A program made the position numbers and the translations under genes. The notes beneath the pieces were generated by a model. That model was not told the origin of the DNA. It did not search any database and worked only from the letters and a program-made list of their open reading frames with translations. DNA of 64,000 bases from Zobellia alginiliquefaciens (lineage in GTDB: Bacteria; Bacteroidota; Bacteroidia; Flavobacteriales; Flavobacteriaceae), in assembly GCF_029323795.1 (NCBI RefSeq), contig NZ_CP119758.1, positions 2,480,001 to 2,544,000 of the forward strand. Direction: 5' to 3'. Positions within the stretch are counted from its first letter, which is position 1. Each line of letters starts with the position of its first letter. This document shows, piece after piece, positions 61,536-64,000 of the stretch.

Positions 61536-62292
61536 TCAAACTCCAATCGTATGTAACGTATGTGATTTTTGCCTTTGGATTTATATCTGTGTGGCTATAT
61601 TTTTTGATATAATCGATAAGACTACCGTTTTCGGTAAAATCCTTTTTATACCATTTAAAAATATTCGAAAGCTGTAATTTTTCTTTAGAAAGAACATTTC
61701 TAGTGGGGTCGTTTACAAAGTCTTCGGAAGCTTTCTGCAACTGACTCTCTAATTTTGATACCGTATATGCTTCGTTTAGCAATTTGGGACAAGAAAAAGA
61801 AGCACAGTTTATAGCAAAATGAATGCGAGGCTCATCCATTTTACGGAGAATTTTATGCTCAATATCACCCAGAGAAAAAGTTTCTTCTCCAACTTTCACC
61901 CATTCATTGCCCCAAGGGTCCTTAATATCCTTGATGCTCTTTGTGGGATAGTGGTTTAAAATTAACTGTACCGTTGCTGAATTATAGAGGTTAATGTAAT
62001 AGGCCAAACCTTCTTCTTTGGACCAACTTTTGGATGGTGTGGTATTCCCTAGATAATCTAAATATGAACTAAGCGCATCTTGGTCTGTTTTAAAACCTTT
62101 ATAATCTACATTACCAGAGTCGTCCACATACTTTTTTAAAAGAGAATTCCAGGAACTGTGGTCTAAAACTTCGTTTTTGGTGTTTCCCGTAAACTGGTGA
62201 ATGGGCATTTCTTTCCCTCCAAAAAGAGAAAAAAGTCCCGCTAAGGAAAATAGTGATACAACTGTCATTTTAGCCATTAGTTTAAATTGCAT
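61522..62292 (-). CDS. DUF547 domain protein (second copy, arsenosugar-type cluster)
   Basis: A 256-residue protein with a hydrophobic N-terminus (MTVVSLFSLAGLFSLFGG) that may be a signal or anchor. DUF547 features: LAYYINLYNSATVQLILNHY, IEHKILRKMDEPRIHFAINCASFSCPKL with the conserved Cys pair and Ser, FKWYKKDF and YVTYDWSLNEKK. It is a paralogue of the protein at 49538. Position between purine nucleoside phosphorylase and a TIGR04283 transferase matches DUF547 genes in arsenosugar-type clusters. The catalytic role is unknown. Confidence 0.87.
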   Translation of the reverse strand: MQFKLMAKMTVVSLFSLAGLFSLFGGKEMPIHQFTGNTKNEVLDHSSWNSLLKKYVDDSGNVDYKGFKTDQDALSSYLDYLGNTTPSKSWSKEEGLAYYINLYNSATVQLILNHYPTKSIKDIKDPWGNEWVKVGEETFSLGDIEHKILRKMDEPRIHFAINCASFSCPKLLNEAYTVSKLESQLQKASEDFVNDPTRNVLSKEKLQLSNIFKWYKKDFTENGSLIDYIKKYSHTDINPKAKITYVTYDWSLNEKK

Positions 62293-62382
62293 AGGGTTTG
62301 GTAACTAGCTATAAGTAGTATTACAACTCAAAAACTTACAACATCCATTCAACTGAATTTTATAAAAACCAAAATGTACAGG

Positions 62383-63198
62383 CTACAAAGTCTTTATTAA
62401 TTCCTTAAAAAGCTTCACCATTTTTGGCTCCGCGGTTTCTGCCGTTTCAATGATTCGCTGTATGTCTACGCTTTTTAGATTGTCCGGGTCACATTCATCC
62501 GTAATTACGGAAACGGCAACTATGGGCAGATTTAAATGGTTTGCTACAATTACCTCAGGTACTGTGCTCATTCCTACAGCATCGGCACCAATGATTTTTA
62601 GCATTCGGTATTCTGCCTTGGTTTCTAATTGTGGGCCTACTACTGAAGCATAAACACCTCCGTACAGGGTAATATCCTCTTTTTGGGCAATTGCAAGTAG
62701 GCTTTTGCGCATAGGAACATCATAGGGTTCGGACATGTCCGTGAAACGGTCTCCAAATTTCCCTACACCTTTAAAAGCAAGTGGAGAGCCGCCTTGAAGG
62801 TTGATATGGTCTTCAATTAGCATTAAATCCCCTTCTTTATAATCCAGGTTAATGGCTCCGGCAGCATTGGAAATGAACAGTTTTTTTATGCCCAGTTGGT
62901 GCATAACACGAATAGGGTACGTAATATCTAGAAAATCATAACCTTCATATAGATGGAAGCGCCCTTGCATGACCACGGCCTTTTTGCCTTCTATAGTACC
63001 ATAAATGAGTTTTCCAGAGTGAAATTCTACGGTAGCCAGCGGAAAAAAAGGAATATGGTTGTAATGCGCCTCAATAGGGTCCTCTATCTGTTCTGCTAGT
63101 TTGCCTAGACCGGTACCTAGTACAATACCAATTTCAGGCGTATCAAAACCCTTGCTCTGTAGGTAGGCAACGGATTCGTTTAATTGCTTTTGGATCAT
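62383..63198 (-). CDS. Purine nucleoside phosphorylase
   Basis: A 271-residue enzyme of the PNP class (inosine-guanosine type, trimeric). EIGIVLGTGLGKLAEQI holds the phosphate-site Gly-Ser/Thr-Gly motif, VMQGRFHLYEGYD the His pair, LFISNAAGAINLDYKEGDLM the purine site and GADAVGMSTVPEVIVANHL the signature. The ATG overlaps the stop of the upstream gene by four bases (ATGA). In arsenosugar-type clusters such a phosphorylase is thought to process a dimethylarsenoadenosine-like product; in isolation purine salvage is the default. Confidence 0.94.
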   Translation of the reverse strand: MIQKQLNESVAYLQSKGFDTPEIGIVLGTGLGKLAEQIEDPIEAHYNHIPFFPLATVEFHSGKLIYGTIEGKKAVVMQGRFHLYEGYDFLDITYPIRVMHQLGIKKLFISNAAGAINLDYKEGDLMLIEDHINLQGGSPLAFKGVGKFGDRFTDMSEPYDVPMRKSLLAIAQKEDITLYGGVYASVVGPQLETKAEYRMLKIIGADAVGMSTVPEVIVANHLNLPIVAVSVITDECDPDNLKSVDIQRIIETAETAEPKMVKLFKELIKTL

Positions 63199-63872
63199 GT
63201 TTTAATGTGTTTTAAATAGGGCTGAAAAGCTTCTACGTCCTTAATATCCTCGTAAATATCAACATCGTTTCGCTCTTCTAAAATATGATATTTTTCGTTT
63301 TTTAAATCGTTTAAGGTGTCGGCAAGGACAGTTTTGTTCCCCCAGTTTTTTTGAACGAATAACTCTGGTTTAAAGCGGTTCATGCCCAGAAGATAATACC
63401 CGCCGTCTTCAGCTGGCCCAATTACAAAATCGTTTTTCTTTAATTCCGAAAAAGCATTTTGGATGTCTTTTTGGTCCAGGTCAAACATATCGCTGCCAAT
63501 AACAATGATTCGCTCATAGCCGGAAGCAAATCCGTCTTGAAAGGCCTTTGCCATGCGAATGCCCAAATCATTGCCTTGCTGTAATCTTTTGTCGAATATA
63601 CTCGGACTCCATATGTCGTCCGCCCAGATTTCTTCGGAATACCAAACCTGTTTTGCGGCGCTTAGGTTTTTTGTAATGTCTACCGTATGATTTAGTAGAA
63701 ACTTATATATGTCTAAAGCTACTTCATTACCAACAGTCGCTGCCAACCGGGTTTTGCACTTGCCCGATTGTGGGTTTCGCGTAAAAATGAGCAATAGATT
63801 TTTTGAAGCTACATTGGTATAATTTACCGTGGCGGCTTCTTTTTGTTTTTCTTTAGGGGTTATAAAACTCAA
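63195..63872 (-). CDS. TIGR04282/DUF2064-type transferase (arsenosugar-cluster)
   Basis: A 225-residue nucleotide-sugar-transferase-fold protein. Conserved stretches are LLLIFTRNPQSGKCKTRLAATVG, IVIGSDMFDLDQKDI, VIGPAEDGGYYLLGM and NDVDIYEDI, the DUF2064 pattern. The best start is a TTG at 63872; no ATG precedes the conserved region, which begins at residue 24. The two other hallmark genes, arsM (methyltransferase) and arsS (radical SAM), are not in the window but may lie to the right. It is coupled to PNP by a four-base overlap. Confidence 0.85.
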   Translation of the reverse strand: MSFITPKEKQKEAATVNYTNVASKNLLLIFTRNPQSGKCKTRLAATVGNEVALDIYKFLLNHTVDITKNLSAAKQVWYSEEIWADDIWSPSIFDKRLQQGNDLGIRMAKAFQDGFASGYERIIVIGSDMFDLDQKDIQNAFSELKKNDFVIGPAEDGGYYLLGMNRFKPELFVQKNWGNKTVLADTLNDLKNEKYHILEERNDVDIYEDIKDVEAFQPYLKHIKT

Positions 63873-63932
63873 ATGATTATTTTTTTAGAATTTGTCGCCA
63901 AAACAGGGCATCTATTACGGACTCAAATGAAA

Positions 63933-64000
63933 CTAGTACACTTTTTCTCCTGTTTTAAGTAGTTTCCCCCAATATTTATTGAAAGCATGTACGCGCTCGG
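63933..64000 (-). CDS. C-terminal end of a gene entering from the right
   Basis: The last 68 bases, read on the minus strand, give an open frame ending ERVHAFNKYWGKLLKTGEKVY and TAG at 63933-63935. The other two minus frames are interrupted or lack a believable end. The piece is too short to name. It lies 60 bases upstream of the DUF2064-type gene and in the same direction, so it likely belongs to the same cluster. Confidence 0.45.
   Translation of the reverse strand, partial: ERVHAFNKYWGKLLKTGEKVY

Overview
The window is chromosomal DNA from a member of the Bacteroidota, most likely a marine Flavobacteriaceae (Zobellia/Maribacter-like; the genus is inference). The evidence is a SusC/SusD pair, TAnnTTTG promoter boxes, a mevalonate-pathway gene set, N-succinyl/acetyl-ornithine type arginine genes, many lipoproteins with S-C lipoboxes, and TIGR04282/TIGR04283 arsenosugar-type glycosyltransferases. 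No rRNA, tRNA, CRISPR array, prophage or intact insertion sequence was seen.

Layout. (1) 1-7070, minus: three tandem, translationally coupled FG-GAP/VCBS + ASPIC/UnbV lipoproteins; the leftmost runs off the edge. (2) 7242-22909: a sodium:solute symporter, a broken dinB remnant, susD-susC on the minus strand, and divergently a LacI regulator, beta-phosphoglucomutase, GH65 maltose phosphorylase-type enzyme and cytoplasmic GH13. This is a maltodextrin utilisation locus. It runs on into a glycerophosphodiesterase, a BaiN-like flavoprotein and a DUF1697 protein. (3) 22912-28527: tspO, then diphosphomevalonate decarboxylase, mevalonate kinase, a UbiA prenyltransferase, a nitrilase and an RluB-like pseudouridine synthase, several behind clear -7 boxes. 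(4) 28711-42014, minus: an M1 aminopeptidase and a compact arginine/proline operon (GNAT, argG, argC, proC, argD, proA, proB, argF', argB, argE, argH). A frameshifted four-helix-bundle gene sits between argE and argH. In front of the operon is a 26-codon ORF ending in four consecutive Arg codons, a probable attenuator leader peptide. (5) 42047-49300, minus: three membrane/GT2 glycosyltransferases, a MORN_2 protein, a polyferredoxin-type Fe-S membrane protein and its FAD/NAD partner. (6) 49538-54294, plus: DUF547, an outer-membrane barrel, a GH113-like lipoprotein, an unknown lipoprotein and a small Omp85 protein. (7) 54295-60834: deformylase, a DUF6503-like lipoprotein, a glyoxalase-like protein, then an SDR/AhpD-like/amine-oxidase/AraC group and a cell-wall amidase. 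(8) 60831-64000, minus: a DUF2064-type transferase, purine nucleoside phosphorylase, DUF547 and a TIGR04283 glycosyltransferase, matching arsenosugar-type clusters, plus the tail of one more gene.

The strongest new observations are the arginine leader peptide, the inserted and broken four-helix-bundle unit with imperfect inverted flanks, an RluB-family protein with Ser where the catalytic Asp is expected, a carbamoyltransferase with Ser at the succinyl/acetyl specificity position, and a dinB fossil inside the maltodextrin locus. All calls come from reading the sequence; no database search was run.
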